Below are positions 8,537 through 17,945 of a stretch of 45,933 nucleotides of DNA, piece after piece. Numbering within the stretch: position 1 is the stretch's first letter; every line of letters begins with the position of its first letter. The translations under genes were made by a program, and so were the position numbers. The stretch spans positions 1-45,933 of the forward strand of contig JBEEKA010000274.1 in the NCBI GenBank assembly GCA_041168985.1, read 5' to 3'. The DNA is from ZC4RG30 sp041168985 (lineage in GTDB: Bacteria; Pseudomonadota; Gammaproteobacteria; Steroidobacterales; Steroidobacteraceae). The notes beneath the pieces are model-generated. The model had not been told where the DNA came from. It did not search any database and saw only the letters and a program-made list of their open reading frames with translations.

Positions 8537-10725
8537 GACGACCTCTGGGACTGACCCGGGACCGCGGGTTCAGCCACTGGCAATACGACGCGAACCATCG
8601 CGCCACCATCGGTTCTGTTGTCCGCCTCGATCCGGCCACCGTGTTCCTCGATGATCTTCTTCACGATGGCGAGCCCCAGCCCCGTCCCCTTCTGCTTGCT
8701 CGTCACGTAAGGGTCGAAGACCCGCGCGAGCATTTCCTTCTGAAAGCCGTGACCATTGTCGGAAACCGTGATGACCACGGTTTCGCCCACGCCCGAGGCT
8801 TCGCGCCGCGTGGCGACCTCGACCCATCCGCCCGGTTCGTCGCCGACGGCCTCGATGCCATTGGTAAGCAGGTTGTTCAGCACCTGCCTCAGCCGCCCGC
8901 GATCCGCCCTCACGTTTCCGAGCGCCGGATCGACGACCACGCGGATCTGGGCCACCCCGTCCTGGGCACGATACAACTCCGCCACTTCCGTGACGAGATT
9001 GTTCAGGTCGAATTCGACGAGCTTGAGCTCGGGTGCGCGCGCGTATTCGCTGAACGCGTTGACCATCGCCTTCATCGCCTCGACCTGCTGCACGATGGTG
9101 CGTGTCGACCGTTCGAGCAGGTCGGCGTCTTCGGGCTGCGGCAGGTTGTCGAGCAGGCGGCGGCGCAGCCGTTCCGCCGACAACTGGATCGGCGTCAGCG
9201 GATTCTTGATCTCATGGGCGAGACGGCGCGCGACTTCGCCCCAGGCCGCCTCGCGCTGCGCCTGCAACATGTTCGTGATGTCGTCGAACACGATGACGTA
9301 ACCCGGCTCGCCCGCCGCCGCATCGAGCGCCGAACAGGCGCAACGCAGCACCCGGTCCGGTGGCAGGTTCAGCTCGTCGCGCCAGTCCTGGCGGCCCGAG
9401 CCGAGACGCAGGCTGATCTGCTGCACGAAGCTGCCGATGCGTTCGCTGCCCTCGAGCCCGATGGCCGCGAGGCTGTGGCCGACTTCGCCGGACAGGTCCT
9501 CGCCCAGGATGGCACCGGCTGCCTTGTTGACGATGCGCAGCTGCAGGTCGTTGTCAACGACCATGACGCCCGTCGACAGCCGCGCCAGGATGACCGCCAG
9601 TCGCTCGCGCTGCTGTTCGACGATCTCGCGGCTGCGCGTGGCCTCCTCGCTCGCGCGGCGCAGGCGCTTGGTCATGTCGTTGAAGGACTGCACCAGCGCC
9701 CCCATCTCGTCGCGCGAGGGCAGTGGCAGGCGCATGGCGAAGTCGCCCTTGCCCACGGCGCGCGTGCCTTCGATGAGGTCCTGCACGGGACGCATCAGTT
9801 TCTGCGCCGAGAAGATCGCGAGGTAGATGGCCAGCAGCATGGTGAGCAACAGCACCAGCGTCAGGGTCAGCCGGAAGCTGTTCTTCAGGAGGTCGCGCTG
9901 GTCCGAGATGTTCACGTACTGGTAGTAGGTGTGCTGGACGGCCTCGGACATCGCCGACAGCTGCTTCGGCACGTCATACAGCGCCATCACGAAGCGCCGG
10001 CGCGACAGGCCGCCCAGGCTCGGGATCGGCGCGGCGGTCTGGATCACGTACCCGTCGCCGCGCGGCTCGAGGCTGACGTACGGCCGGTTCTCGCGGATCT
10101 GCAGCAGCAGTGCCGTCGGCGGCGCCGTGCGCAGCGTGGCTTCCACGCCTTCGCTGGTCGACGCGATCATTTCGCCGTTCGACCCGAAGATCAGCATCTC
10201 GATCGCGCCGTTGGCGCGACGCTCGACATCCAGCAGCGCCAGCAACTGGCTGTCGGAAGCGAAGGTGAGCTTGCGGCCGAATTCCTCGGTGCGGCGTCCC
10301 TGTTCCCGCATGCGCAGGTCGAGCGCGGAGCGCGACAGCACGAGCGCGTCGCCCAGTCCCTGCTTTACCTCGACGCGGAACCAGCTGTCGATGCCCCGGT
10401 TGAGGAAGTCGAGAGAGAAGACATAGACGATGAGCAGCGGCGCGACGACGAGCGCGCCGAACACGGACACGGTGCGTGCGGTCAGCCTCGAACCCGGCAC
10501 CTGGCTGCGGTAATCGTGCGCCAGCTGCCAGACCTTGCGCGCGAGCACGATGGTGAGCAGCACGAGCCCGCTGAAGTTGAAGACCAGGATCCAGGGCTGC
10601 CAGCGACCGAACTGCTCCGAGTTCTCCACGCTGCGCGCGAGCATCAGCAGCGACAGCAGCCCCAGCAGGACGCCGAGGGTAACGAGGAACCAGGTGCCGT
10701 ACCGCCTCAGCGGGGCAGGGACCAT
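8533..10725 (-). CDS. ntrY: NtrY-like sensor histidine kinase
   Basis: This is a membrane histidine kinase of the NtrY type, 730 residues from the ATG at 10725 (a GTG at 10767 would add 14). In order it has two or three N-terminal membrane segments (about 10-100), a periplasmic sensing region (about 106-280), another membrane segment (about 285-307), a HAMP linker with MRPVQDLIEG, and a PAS domain (about 375-485). These are followed by the HisKA helix with His504 in RRLAHEIKNPLTPIQLSAE and an HATPase_c domain with NLLTNGIEA, DNGHGF and GTGLGLAIVKK. All catalytic boxes look intact. The gene overlaps the DUF4390 gene upstream by 19 bases and ntrX downstream by four. NtrYX systems are tied to redox, nitrogen and envelope control. 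Confidence 0.93.
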   Translation of the reverse strand: MVPAPLRRYGTWFLVTLGVLLGLLSLLMLARSVENSEQFGRWQPWILVFNFSGLVLLTIVLARKVWQLAHDYRSQVPGSRLTARTVSVFGALVVAPLLIVYVFSLDFLNRGIDSWFRVEVKQGLGDALVLSRSALDLRMREQGRRTEEFGRKLTFASDSQLLALLDVERRANGAIEMLIFGSNGEMIASTSEGVEATLRTAPPTALLLQIRENRPYVSLEPRGDGYVIQTAAPIPSLGGLSRRRFVMALYDVPKQLSAMSEAVQHTYYQYVNISDQRDLLKNSFRLTLTLVLLLTMLLAIYLAIFSAQKLMRPVQDLIEGTRAVGKGDFAMRLPLPSRDEMGALVQSFNDMTKRLRRASEEATRSREIVEQQRERLAVILARLSTGVMVVDNDLQLRIVNKAAGAILGEDLSGEVGHSLAAIGLEGSERIGSFVQQISLRLGSGRQDWRDELNLPPDRVLRCACSALDAAAGEPGYVIVFDDITNMLQAQREAAWGEVARRLAHEIKNPLTPIQLSAERLRRRLLDNLPQPEDADLLERSTRTIVQQVEAMKAMVNAFSEYARAPELKLVEFDLNNLVTEVAELYRAQDGVAQIRVVVDPALGNVRADRGRLRQVLNNLLTNGIEAVGDEPGGWVEVATRREASGVGETVVITVSDNGHGFQKEMLARVFDPYVTSKQKGTGLGLAIVKKIIEEHGGRIEADNRTDGGAMVRVVLPVAEPAVPGQSQRSS

Positions 10726-11309
10726 GAGTACCAGTCGCTGGCGCGTTCCCAGCTGTCGGACCACCACATCAGGGCACGCATCGCGCTGGAAAGCGTGCCG
10801 CGGCGAAGGATGGCCCGCACGCCGATCTGGTAAGCGGCGTCCGGCTGCAGCTGCGATTCGACGATCACCGGCCAGTTGTCGACGGCCCCGATGGCGGCGA
10901 GCGCCTGGTCCAGCGAGGCATGGCTGCCCAGTTCGCCCCGCTCCGCGTCGCGCACCACGTAGTGCTGGCGCACGGCATGCCAGGACAGCTCGCGGTGCAG
11001 GGTGAAGTCCACGACGGTCGAGTCGGTCCAGTAGCGACGCTGCTTGTCGACCCGCATCTGGATGTCGAAGTTCAGCATCACGCCGTCCTGCAGGCTGCGG
11101 CGGATCTCGTCATTGAGCGGGAAGGCGACACGCGCGGAGAGCTGGTACGTCCCGTTGTCCACGGTCACGTAGGCAGAGCGGACCTCCAGCGTTCCGTCGA
11201 GTGCATCGGCCCTCGCGGGCGCCTGCAGGAGCGCGAGCCACGCGAGTGCGACCGCCAGCAGCCACCGCTGCCAGGCGCCCGTCCCGCCGGCACTGTCGTT
11301 ACGTCGCAT
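10707..11309 (-). CDS. DUF4390 family exported protein
   Basis: This 200-residue protein has an Arg-containing N-terminus, a hydrophobic stretch (about 17-32) and an APARA-like cleavage region near residue 34, so export to the periplasm is likely. The mature part shows the DUF4390 pattern, including SAYVTVDNGTYQLSARVAF and a middle YWTDSTVVDFTLHREL. Its function is not known. In many gammaproteobacteria this family sits between rsmB and ntrY, as here, which suggests it may work with the NtrY periplasmic domain (inference). The ATG at 11309 follows a GTG at 11312; either start overlaps the end of rsmB. Confidence 0.85.
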   Translation of the reverse strand: MRRNDSAGGTGAWQRWLLAVALAWLALLQAPARADALDGTLEVRSAYVTVDNGTYQLSARVAFPLNDEIRRSLQDGVMLNFDIQMRVDKQRRYWTDSTVVDFTLHRELSWHAVRQHYVVRDAERGELGSHASLDQALAAIGAVDNWPVIVESQLQPDAAYQIGVRAILRRGTLSSAMRALMWWSDSWERASDWYSWSLPR

Positions 11310-12669
11310 CACCTGCGCCGCCCCCTGTAGTCAGGACAGCATAATGGAAGCCATCGGTCGCCGCGCCGGGACCGGCTTCGCGCCGGGCTGGAAGCAGCTG
11401 CAGGCCGGCATCGGTGGCCTCGAGCCCCGGCGGCAGGCGCCACTGGGCGCACGGCACGCGACGGAGGCCGACGCCGCTTTCGGCGATCACCCGATCCACG
11501 AGTTCCGCGTTTTCCTGCGGCAGGACCGAGCAGGTCGAATAGACGATGCGCCCGCCCGGCACGAGCAGGGCCGCGGCCCGGTTCAGCATCGCGCGCTGCT
11601 GTTCGGCAAACCCGGCGATGTCCGTCTGGCGGCGCAGCAGCTTGATGTCCGGATGACGGCGGATGACGCCCGTCGCCGAGCAGGGGGCGTCAAGCAGGAT
11701 CCGGTCGAACGGGCGTCCGTCCCACCAGGTGGGTTCCGCGGCGAAATCGGCGCAGACCAGCGTCGCCGGTCGCTGCAGCCGCTCGAGGTTGCGGGCCACG
11801 CGGGCCAGCCGCGCCGGCGCGCTGTCCAGCGCCACGACCTCGGCAAGGCCCGGCGTGGATTCCAGCAGGTGGCCGGTCTTGCCGCCGGGCGCCGCGCAGG
11901 CATCCAGCACCCGCTCGCCCGGCCGTGCATCGACGAGCCATGCCGCCACCTGCGCACCGGCATCCTGGACGCTGACGCGCCCCTCGGGGAAACCCGGCAG
12001 GTCGCTGACGCCCATCGGGCCGGCCAGCACGACCGCGGACGGCACCAGTCCCGGTGCAGCGTCGATGCCGGCAGCCCCAAGCTCCACCAGGTAGTCCTCG
12101 CGGGTGCCGCGCGTGAGGTCCAGGCGCAGCGTCATGGGAGGATGTTCGTTGTTCGCGGCGAGCAGAGCGGCCGCGCCGTCGCCATAGGCGGACTCCAGGG
12201 CCTGCACCAGCCAGCGCGGATGGGCCGTCGCACTGGCAGGCTTGCGGTCCACCTCTGCCAGCAACTGGACCGATTCACGGACGAAGCGACGCAGGACCGC
12301 GTTCACGAAGCCACTCGCCGCCTTCGCGTTCACCAGTCGCGTCGCGTCGACCGCGATGTTGACCACCGATTCCGAGGGCGTGCGCGAGTGCAGGATCTGG
12401 TGGGCCGCGGCGACCAGCAGCGCGTGAACGATCGGCTGGGGTCGCCGGCCCTGCGCCATCAGCCCATCGAGGGCCGGAGCGAGCCGCAGGTACCAGCGGA
12501 GCGAACCGCCGAGGATCGCGCGGGCAGCCGCGCGGTGGGGCGGCGCCGGTGACACCTGCGCGAGCGCGTCCTCCGCCGTACTGCCGTGGTCGATGACGCG
12601 GGACAGGGCCGTCGCCGCAGCGGCCATCGCCTCGGTGCCCGGCGCGAATTTCGCGTCGCGGCCACTCAT
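11299..12669 (-). CDS. rsmB: 16S rRNA m5C967 methyltransferase RsmB
   Basis: This SAM-dependent enzyme methylates C967 of 16S rRNA. It has 456 residues: an N-terminal NusB-like helical domain (about 10-140) with ARAILGGSLRWYLRL, then a Rossmann methyltransferase domain. The SAM loop DACAAPGGKTGHLLE and both conserved cysteine motifs are present: DAPCSATGVIRRHPDIK and the YSTCSVLPQEN catalytic motif. The ATG at 12669 overlaps the fmt stop by four bases, matching the usual fmt-rsmB coupling. Confidence 0.96.
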   Translation of the reverse strand: MSGRDAKFAPGTEAMAAAATALSRVIDHGSTAEDALAQVSPAPPHRAAARAILGGSLRWYLRLAPALDGLMAQGRRPQPIVHALLVAAAHQILHSRTPSESVVNIAVDATRLVNAKAASGFVNAVLRRFVRESVQLLAEVDRKPASATAHPRWLVQALESAYGDGAAALLAANNEHPPMTLRLDLTRGTREDYLVELGAAGIDAAPGLVPSAVVLAGPMGVSDLPGFPEGRVSVQDAGAQVAAWLVDARPGERVLDACAAPGGKTGHLLESTPGLAEVVALDSAPARLARVARNLERLQRPATLVCADFAAEPTWWDGRPFDRILLDAPCSATGVIRRHPDIKLLRRQTDIAGFAEQQRAMLNRAAALLVPGGRIVYSTCSVLPQENAELVDRVIAESGVGLRRVPCAQWRLPPGLEATDAGLQLLPARREAGPGAATDGFHYAVLTTGGGAGDAT

Positions 12670-13625
12670 GCGAACACCGCGGGCTCGCCCGCGCGCAGCT
12701 CGGCGTGTGCGAAATCCGCCGCCCGCACGGCGCGCCGTCCGGCACGCTGCAGTTCGGCCAGGCCGAGCACGCCATCGCGGCCCGCCACCTCCAGGAGCCC
12801 GTCGCGCAGGCCAAGCACGGCTCCCGGCGTCGCGTCCGCCGGACGCTCGCGGGACGGCAGCAGCCGGCTGCGGAGCAGCTTCACCGGTTCGCCGCGCCAG
12901 CTGGCCTGTGCCGCGGGCCAGGGATTGAACGCCCGGATCTGCCGGTCCAGATCCACCACCGAGGTTTGCCAGTCGATCACGCCTTCCGCCTTGGTGAGTT
13001 TCGTTGCATAGGTCACGCCATCCACGGGCTGCGGTATCGCGCGCAGCGTGCCGGACTCCAGCCCCGACAGCGCCTCGACGATCAGCTCACCGCCGAGTTC
13101 CGCCAGCGCATCGTGCAGTTCTCCGGACACGATATCAGGTCGGATCGGCAGCGCCCGACGCAGCAGCATCGGCCCGGTGTCCAGTCCCGCGTCCATCTGC
13201 ATGATCGTCACGCCCGTCTCGGCGTCACCGGCATGTATCGCGCGCTGGATCGGCGCGGCACCCCGCCAGCGAGGCAGCAGCGAGGCGTGGATGTTCACGC
13301 AACCCAGCCGCGGCAGCGCCAGCACGGACGGAGGCAGGATCAGCCCGTACGCGACGACGACCATGATGTCGGCATGCCATTCGGCGAGCTGCGCGAGCGC
13401 CTGCTGCGACTCGGCCGACTCCCCGCGCAGGGTGGAGGGCTGGAGCAAGTGAAACCCGTGCGCCAGGGCCACCGACTTCACCGGACTGGCCTGCAGCGCA
13501 CGGCCTCTTCCGGCGGGCCGGTCCGGCTGCGTGAGTACCCCGACGACCTCGTGGCGGGGAGCCAGCGCCTCCAGCGCGACGGCAGCAAAAGCCGGCGTAC
13601 CGGCAAAGACGACGCGCAGGCTCAT
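12666..13625 (-). CDS. fmt: methionyl-tRNA formyltransferase
   Basis: This enzyme transfers a formyl group from 10-formyl-THF to Met-tRNA(fMet) for translation initiation. It has 319 residues from the ATG at 13625, chosen because the family N-terminus, LRVVFAGTPAFAAVALEAL, starts there; a longer frame to 13682 adds residues not seen in the family. The folate/catalytic region, NIHASLLPRWRGAAPIQRAI with the downstream TGVTIMQMDAGLDTGPML, is complete, and the C-terminal tRNA-binding domain follows. It lies 10 bases after def and overlaps rsmB. Confidence 0.97.
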   Translation of the reverse strand: MSLRVVFAGTPAFAAVALEALAPRHEVVGVLTQPDRPAGRGRALQASPVKSVALAHGFHLLQPSTLRGESAESQQALAQLAEWHADIMVVVAYGLILPPSVLALPRLGCVNIHASLLPRWRGAAPIQRAIHAGDAETGVTIMQMDAGLDTGPMLLRRALPIRPDIVSGELHDALAELGGELIVEALSGLESGTLRAIPQPVDGVTYATKLTKAEGVIDWQTSVVDLDRQIRAFNPWPAAQASWRGEPVKLLRSRLLPSRERPADATPGAVLGLRDGLLEVAGRDGVLGLAELQRAGRRAVRAADFAHAELRAGEPAVFA

Positions 13626-13635
13626 GCGGCCGGAA

Positions 13636-14181
13636 TCAGATCGTGGGTCCGTGCGCCGCGGCCGGAACCGCCGGCCTGCCACCGCGCTGCTTGCGATCCT
13701 TGTCCAGCTTCTTGCGGATCCGCTGTCGTTTCATCTCGGAGAGGTAATCCACGAAGAGCTTGCCTTCGAGGTGGTCGATCTCGTGCTGCAGGCAGACGGA
13801 CAGCATGCCCTCCAGCTCACGCTCGTGCGTGGCGCCCGAGGCATCCTGGTAGCGGACCTTGATGCGCTCGGCGCGCGGCACGTTGTCGAAGATGTTGGGC
13901 ACCGACAGGCAGCCCTCCTCGCCGGTCGCATTGCCCGTCGCCTCGAGGATCTCCGGATTGATGAAGACCTCGCGGGCGTTGTTGTCCTTCGAGACGTCGA
14001 TGACGACCAGCCGGTAGTGCCAGTCCACCTGCGTCGCGGCGAGACCGATGCCCGGCGCGGCGTACATCGTTTCGAACATGTCGTCGATGCGTTTCCTGAG
14101 GGCGTCGTCGAAAGCAGACACCGGCTTGGCCTTGGTGCGCAGGCGCGGGTCGGGATATTCAAGGATCGGAAGCAGGGCCAT
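13636..14181 (-). CDS. def: peptide deformylase
   Basis: This metalloenzyme removes the formyl group from nascent proteins. The three family motifs are intact: GIGLAATQ (44-51), EEGCLSVP with metal ligand Cys91, and QHEIDHLEG with the HEIDH ligands at 133-137. The length, 181 residues, is slightly above the usual 170 because of a basic, Ala/Pro-rich tail. It is the first gene of the minus-strand run def-fmt-rsmB-DUF4390-ntrY-ntrX and diverges from the LysM lipoprotein gene. Confidence 0.97.
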   Translation of the reverse strand: MALLPILEYPDPRLRTKAKPVSAFDDALRKRIDDMFETMYAAPGIGLAATQVDWHYRLVVIDVSKDNNAREVFINPEILEATGNATGEEGCLSVPNIFDNVPRAERIKVRYQDASGATHERELEGMLSVCLQHEIDHLEGKLFVDYLSEMKRQRIRKKLDKDRKQRGGRPAVPAAAHGPTI

Positions 14182-14275
14182 GACGTGTCTCGGTGCGAAA
14201 ATGCTGCTAAGGTTTGCGAAAGTTTAACACCCGCCTCGCCGGCTCCCCGACCGGATCCGGCGTCAGGAGTGGACG
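14182..14275. promoter_or_regulatory. divergent promoter region def / LysM gene
   Basis: This 94-base gap is AT-richer than its flanks, with a TTTGCGAAAGTTTAACA stretch near 14212-14229. It must serve both the def operon and the LysM gene. CAGGAGT at 14264-14270 is the ribosome binding site of the LysM gene. Exact -35/-10 boxes were not assigned. Confidence 0.35.
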
Positions 14276-15544
14276 ATGCGATCGATCAAGGTCCGGGCCC
14301 CGGCCAGGAAGGCCCTTTTTGGCAGTGCAGCCGGCAGCCTGCTGTGCCTGCTGGCATCGGGTTGCGCCAGCGACTCGCAGCTCACGCAGCCCCTGCCCGC
14401 CGTCGTGTCTTCACCGAAGACCGAATCGAAGCGGTCTGACGACACGCCGCAGCCTACCGCCATCGAAGCCGCGCTGGCCCGTGGCGATGCTGCCAACACC
14501 AGCATGCCGCTGCGCGCGGCCGATGCGCCGTCCGGCAGCGACAGTCCCGTGCTGAACCCGGACGCGCCCCGCCAGTACACCGTGAAACGCGGCGACACGC
14601 TCTGGGGCATCGCATCCCTGTTCCTCCGCGACCCCTGGCTCTGGCCCGAGATCTGGCAGGTCAACCCTGCGATCGCCAACCCCCACCTTATTTACCCCGG
14701 CGACGTGCTGACGCTGGCCATCGGGCCCGATGGTCGTCCGACCCTGCGTCTCGATCGGGGCGACGCGTCGGCTTTGCAAGGTTCGACGCGTGTCGAGCCG
14801 CTCGCCCGCAGCGCGCCGCTGGATAGCGCGATTCCGACGATTCCTGCGGCCGAGCTGGCGGGCCTCGTCGGCAAGCCGCTGCTGGTGTCCGTCGAGCAGT
14901 CGCGCCGCGCGCCGCATGTCGTGGCCCTGCAGGAACGGCACGTCGCGGTCGGCGCCCCGCATGAAGTCTTCGTCACCGGTCTGGCTGGTGCCCCGAAGGG
15001 CCGTTACACCGTCGTCCAGCTGGGCGCGCCGCTCCGCGACCCGGCGACCGGCAAGCTGCAGGGCTACATGGGCGTCTACACCGGCACGATCCGCGTCGAT
15101 GCGACGGACAAGGTGACGCGCGCGACGCTGCTCGATTCGGCCCGCGAGACGATGGCCGGCGACCTCGTGTTCCCCGAGGAAGCCGCATCCCTCGCCGACC
15201 TTGTGCCGCGTGCGCCGCCGGCGGGCGTCGACGGCCAGATCATGGCGGTCGTGGACGGCGTCACGATGATCGGCCAGTACCAGGTGGTGGCCATCAACCG
15301 CGGTTCCCGCCAGGGCCTGGTGCCGGGCCATGTGCTTGCGATCCATAGCGCCGGCGAAACGGTCCGGGACAAGTCCTGCGATCGCCGCGGCGGCAATTTC
15401 TGCTTCGGTGGCAAGAAGGTGAACCTGCCGGGCTCGCGCACCGGCACGCTGCTGGTCTTCAAGACCTACGCCAATGTCAGCTACGCGCTGACTGCCGCCG
15501 TGACGGCCCCGGTCCGCGTCCGGGACCGCGTCAGGACGCCTTAG
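14276..15544 (+). CDS. LysM-domain lipoprotein
   Basis: This 422-residue cell-envelope protein has a lipoprotein signal peptide; the lipobox LASGC ends at Cys30. A low-complexity linker (31-98) leads to one LysM peptidoglycan-binding domain (about 100-147) with YTVKRGDTLWGIASLFL, then WPEIWQVNPAIANPHLIYPGD. The remaining 270 residues are a conserved beta-rich region of unknown function that accompanies this LysM type. The family sits between def and dprA in many gammaproteobacteria. It has two Cys close together near residue 370 (SCDRRGGNFCF), possibly a disulfide. Confidence 0.88.
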   Translation: MRSIKVRAPARKALFGSAAGSLLCLLASGCASDSQLTQPLPAVVSSPKTESKRSDDTPQPTAIEAALARGDAANTSMPLRAADAPSGSDSPVLNPDAPRQYTVKRGDTLWGIASLFLRDPWLWPEIWQVNPAIANPHLIYPGDVLTLAIGPDGRPTLRLDRGDASALQGSTRVEPLARSAPLDSAIPTIPAAELAGLVGKPLLVSVEQSRRAPHVVALQERHVAVGAPHEVFVTGLAGAPKGRYTVVQLGAPLRDPATGKLQGYMGVYTGTIRVDATDKVTRATLLDSARETMAGDLVFPEEAASLADLVPRAPPAGVDGQIMAVVDGVTMIGQYQVVAINRGSRQGLVPGHVLAIHSAGETVRDKSCDRRGGNFCFGGKKVNLPGSRTGTLLVFKTYANVSYALTAAVTAPVRVRDRVRTP

Positions 15545-15545
15545 C

Positions 15546-16745
15546 TCACTCGGCGGTGATCTTGCGGGCTTCTTCCACGAAGCCCGGGCCGCTCTCCTCG
15601 ACGGCGGCCATCACTTCCGCCAGATGACGGCGCTTGTTGAAGAGCGCGAGGTCGCCGAAGCGACCGGCGTGGACCTTCGAGACGAAGTCGTTGTTGGCGA
15701 TGTGCATCCGGCCCACGCCGACGAGATCGACCCGCCCGTCGCGCACGCGATCCGCCAGCGCCGCCAGGTCCTTCGCGATCGACAGCTCCGACGGTTCCTC
15801 GTCGTCGAACAGGTTCGCGAACATCTCCACGTTCAGGCCGACGCTGCCGCAGGTCATGACCGGCGCGTCGGTCAGCGAACGCGCCCACTCGGCTATGCTC
15901 CAGTCCGGGTGCGCACTGTCCGGCCATTCGGGCTTGTGCCAGCGGCGGGACGACACATTGAACAGGTCGATGCCGGCGGCACGCATCCGCGCCAGGAGCC
16001 CCGCCAGATCATCCGGATCACGCGCAACCGACGCGCCGTAATCCACTTCCTTGAACTGCGAGATGCGGAAGGACAGCGGATAGTCGGGGCCAGTTGCCGC
16101 GCGCATCGCCGCGGCGACCTCGGCCGGGTACCGCGCGCGCTCGGCGAGCGTCACGCCCCCGTACCCGTCGGTGCGGCGGTTCGTTTCCGCCCACAGGAAC
16201 TGGTCCATCAGGTACCCGTGGGCGCCATGCAGTTCCACGCCATCCGCTCCAACGGCCTGTGCATCCCGCGCGGCCCGCGCATAGGCGTCCTTCAGGACAT
16301 CCATGTCATCCCGGGACATCGCGACGCCGTTCGGCCGGTCGGCCTGCACGAGTCCCGAGGGACTCCAGGCCGGGTGCGCGGCAAGCGGATGGTCCGCGGC
16401 GACCTTGCGCATCACGCCGGGATGCCAAAGCTGCAGGAATATCGCGGCGCCCTCGGCTTTCACCGCCTCGGTGACCTTGCGCCAGGCCTCGAGGGTGCGC
16501 GGCTCCAGCCGCCCCATCATCGGCAGCCAGTAGGCGGAAGGATGATCCGGCGACGTGGACTCGCAGATCACGAGGCCGACGCCACCCGCCGCGCAGCGAC
16601 GCAGGTAGTCGACCATCTGCGCCGTGGGGGCGCCATCGTCCATGAAACCGCGCTGCATGGCCGGCATCACGAAGCGGTTTCGCAGCGTCAGGCCCTTCAA
16701 TGCCAGGGGACGGAACAGCGGCTCGATGTCGACGGCTTCATTCAT
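15546..16745 (-). CDS. NADH:flavin oxidoreductase (Old Yellow Enzyme family)
   Basis: This FMN-dependent TIM-barrel oxidoreductase of the OYE family has 399 residues. The N-terminus, EPLFRPLALKGLTLRNRFVM, is characteristic, and the active-site signature ELHGAHGYLMDQFLW has the substrate-binding His173/His176 pair and Tyr178. No C-terminal FeS/FAD extension is present, so it is a single-domain ene-reductase-type member rather than a 2,4-dienoyl-CoA reductase. The start at 16745 is chosen because the family N-terminus begins here; the frame is open to 16862 but would run into dprA. The substrate is unknown. It sits inside the conserved LysM-dprA interval, so it is probably an insertion in this lineage. 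Confidence 0.9.
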   Translation of the reverse strand: MNEAVDIEPLFRPLALKGLTLRNRFVMPAMQRGFMDDGAPTAQMVDYLRRCAAGGVGLVICESTSPDHPSAYWLPMMGRLEPRTLEAWRKVTEAVKAEGAAIFLQLWHPGVMRKVAADHPLAAHPAWSPSGLVQADRPNGVAMSRDDMDVLKDAYARAARDAQAVGADGVELHGAHGYLMDQFLWAETNRRTDGYGGVTLAERARYPAEVAAAMRAATGPDYPLSFRISQFKEVDYGASVARDPDDLAGLLARMRAAGIDLFNVSSRRWHKPEWPDSAHPDWSIAEWARSLTDAPVMTCGSVGLNVEMFANLFDDEEPSELSIAKDLAALADRVRDGRVDLVGVGRMHIANNDFVSKVHAGRFGDLALFNKRRHLAEVMAAVEESGPGFVEEARKITAE

Positions 16746-16806
16746 GGGATCTGCACCGGATTCACGGATTCCGGGGGACGGTATCACGCGGGGATGATCG
16801 GTCGGC

Positions 16807-17931
16807 ATGAACCCGATGACCTCCCGCCTGGACGACCCTGAACTGCGCGTCTGGCTCGCCATCGCCCGCGCGCCCGGACTTCACGCCGACCTGCTGCGGC
16901 CCGCGATCGACCGCGCGGGCGCGGTCACGCCACTGTGGCGGGAGCGGACCGGGAACCTTCGGGCCCTGGGACTGCCGGCCGCCGCCTGCGCGGCGCTCGC
17001 CGATCCGCCGGAGGCAGAGCTGGATTCCGACCTCTCCTTCATGGCGTCCCGGGGCGCATGGCTGCTGCCCTGCACGGACCCTTCCTATCCCGCGCAACTT
17101 GCCGAGGTGGCGGCCGCACCGGCCGTCCTGCACGGGCTGGGCGATCCGGCGCAGCTCGACCGGCCGCAGCTCGCCATCGTGGGCAGCCGCCAGCCGACTC
17201 CGGCCGGGCGGGAAATCGCCCAGGAATTCTCGGCTGCGCTGGTGCAGGCGGGCCTCGTCGTGACCAGCGGCCTGGCGCTGGGCATCGATGCCGCGGCCCA
17301 CGAGGGGGCCCTGGACGCCTGCGGCGCCACCCTTGCCGTCTGCGGCACCGGTCTGGACCGGGTGTACCCGCCCCGGCACCGGGATCTGGCCACCCGCATC
17401 GAGGCCGGCGGCGCACTCCTGTCCGAGTTCCCCCGCGGCACCCCGCCCCTACCGGCCCATTTCCCCCGGCGCAACCGCATCCTCAGCGGCCTGAGCCGCG
17501 GCACACTGGTCGTGGAGGCGGCGCTGCGCAGCGGCTCGCTGATCACCGCCCGCCTCGCCGTCGAACAGGGCCGCGAGGTTTTCGCCATTCCGGGCTCCAT
17601 CCGCAACCCGAAATCGGCCGGCTGCCATGCCCTGATTCGCGATGGCGCCCAGCTTGTAACTGCCCCGGCAGACATCCTCGACGGAATCGGCCCCTCGATT
17701 GAAAATTTTTGCTTTGCTTTTCAGTCGTTTAAGGATGTCCCTGATGCGCCGCGGTTGGACAAGCCCCAGAAAATGCTGTTAGATGCCCTAGGTTTCGAGC
17801 CGGCGAGCATCGACGATCTGGTCGACCGGACGGGCCTTCCGGCCGGGTCCATCGCTTCCATGCTGCTGATTTTCGAACTGGACCTGCGGGTCGCACCGCT
17901 GCCGGGTGGGCTCTATAGCCGCGTCCGGTGA
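16807..17931 (+). CDS. dprA: DNA processing protein DprA (Smf)
   Basis: DprA loads RecA onto incoming single-stranded DNA during transformation. The protein has 374 residues: an N-terminal SAM-like region, a Rossmann core (about 110-315) with the motifs VGSRQPTPAG, TSGLALGIDAAAHEGAL, GTGLDRVYPP, FPRRNRILSGLS and EAALRSGSLITARLA, and a C-terminal winged-helix domain (about 315-374). All core motifs are intact. It diverges from the OYE gene across 61 bases and is followed 14 bases later by smg. Confidence 0.96.
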   Translation: MNPMTSRLDDPELRVWLAIARAPGLHADLLRPAIDRAGAVTPLWRERTGNLRALGLPAAACAALADPPEAELDSDLSFMASRGAWLLPCTDPSYPAQLAEVAAAPAVLHGLGDPAQLDRPQLAIVGSRQPTPAGREIAQEFSAALVQAGLVVTSGLALGIDAAAHEGALDACGATLAVCGTGLDRVYPPRHRDLATRIEAGGALLSEFPRGTPPLPAHFPRRNRILSGLSRGTLVVEAALRSGSLITARLAVEQGREVFAIPGSIRNPKSAGCHALIRDGAQLVTAPADILDGIGPSIENFCFAFQSFKDVPDAPRLDKPQKMLLDALGFEPASIDDLVDRTGLPAGSIASMLLIFELDLRVAPLPGGLYSRVR

Positions 17932-17945
17932 AGGCAACTGGGATC

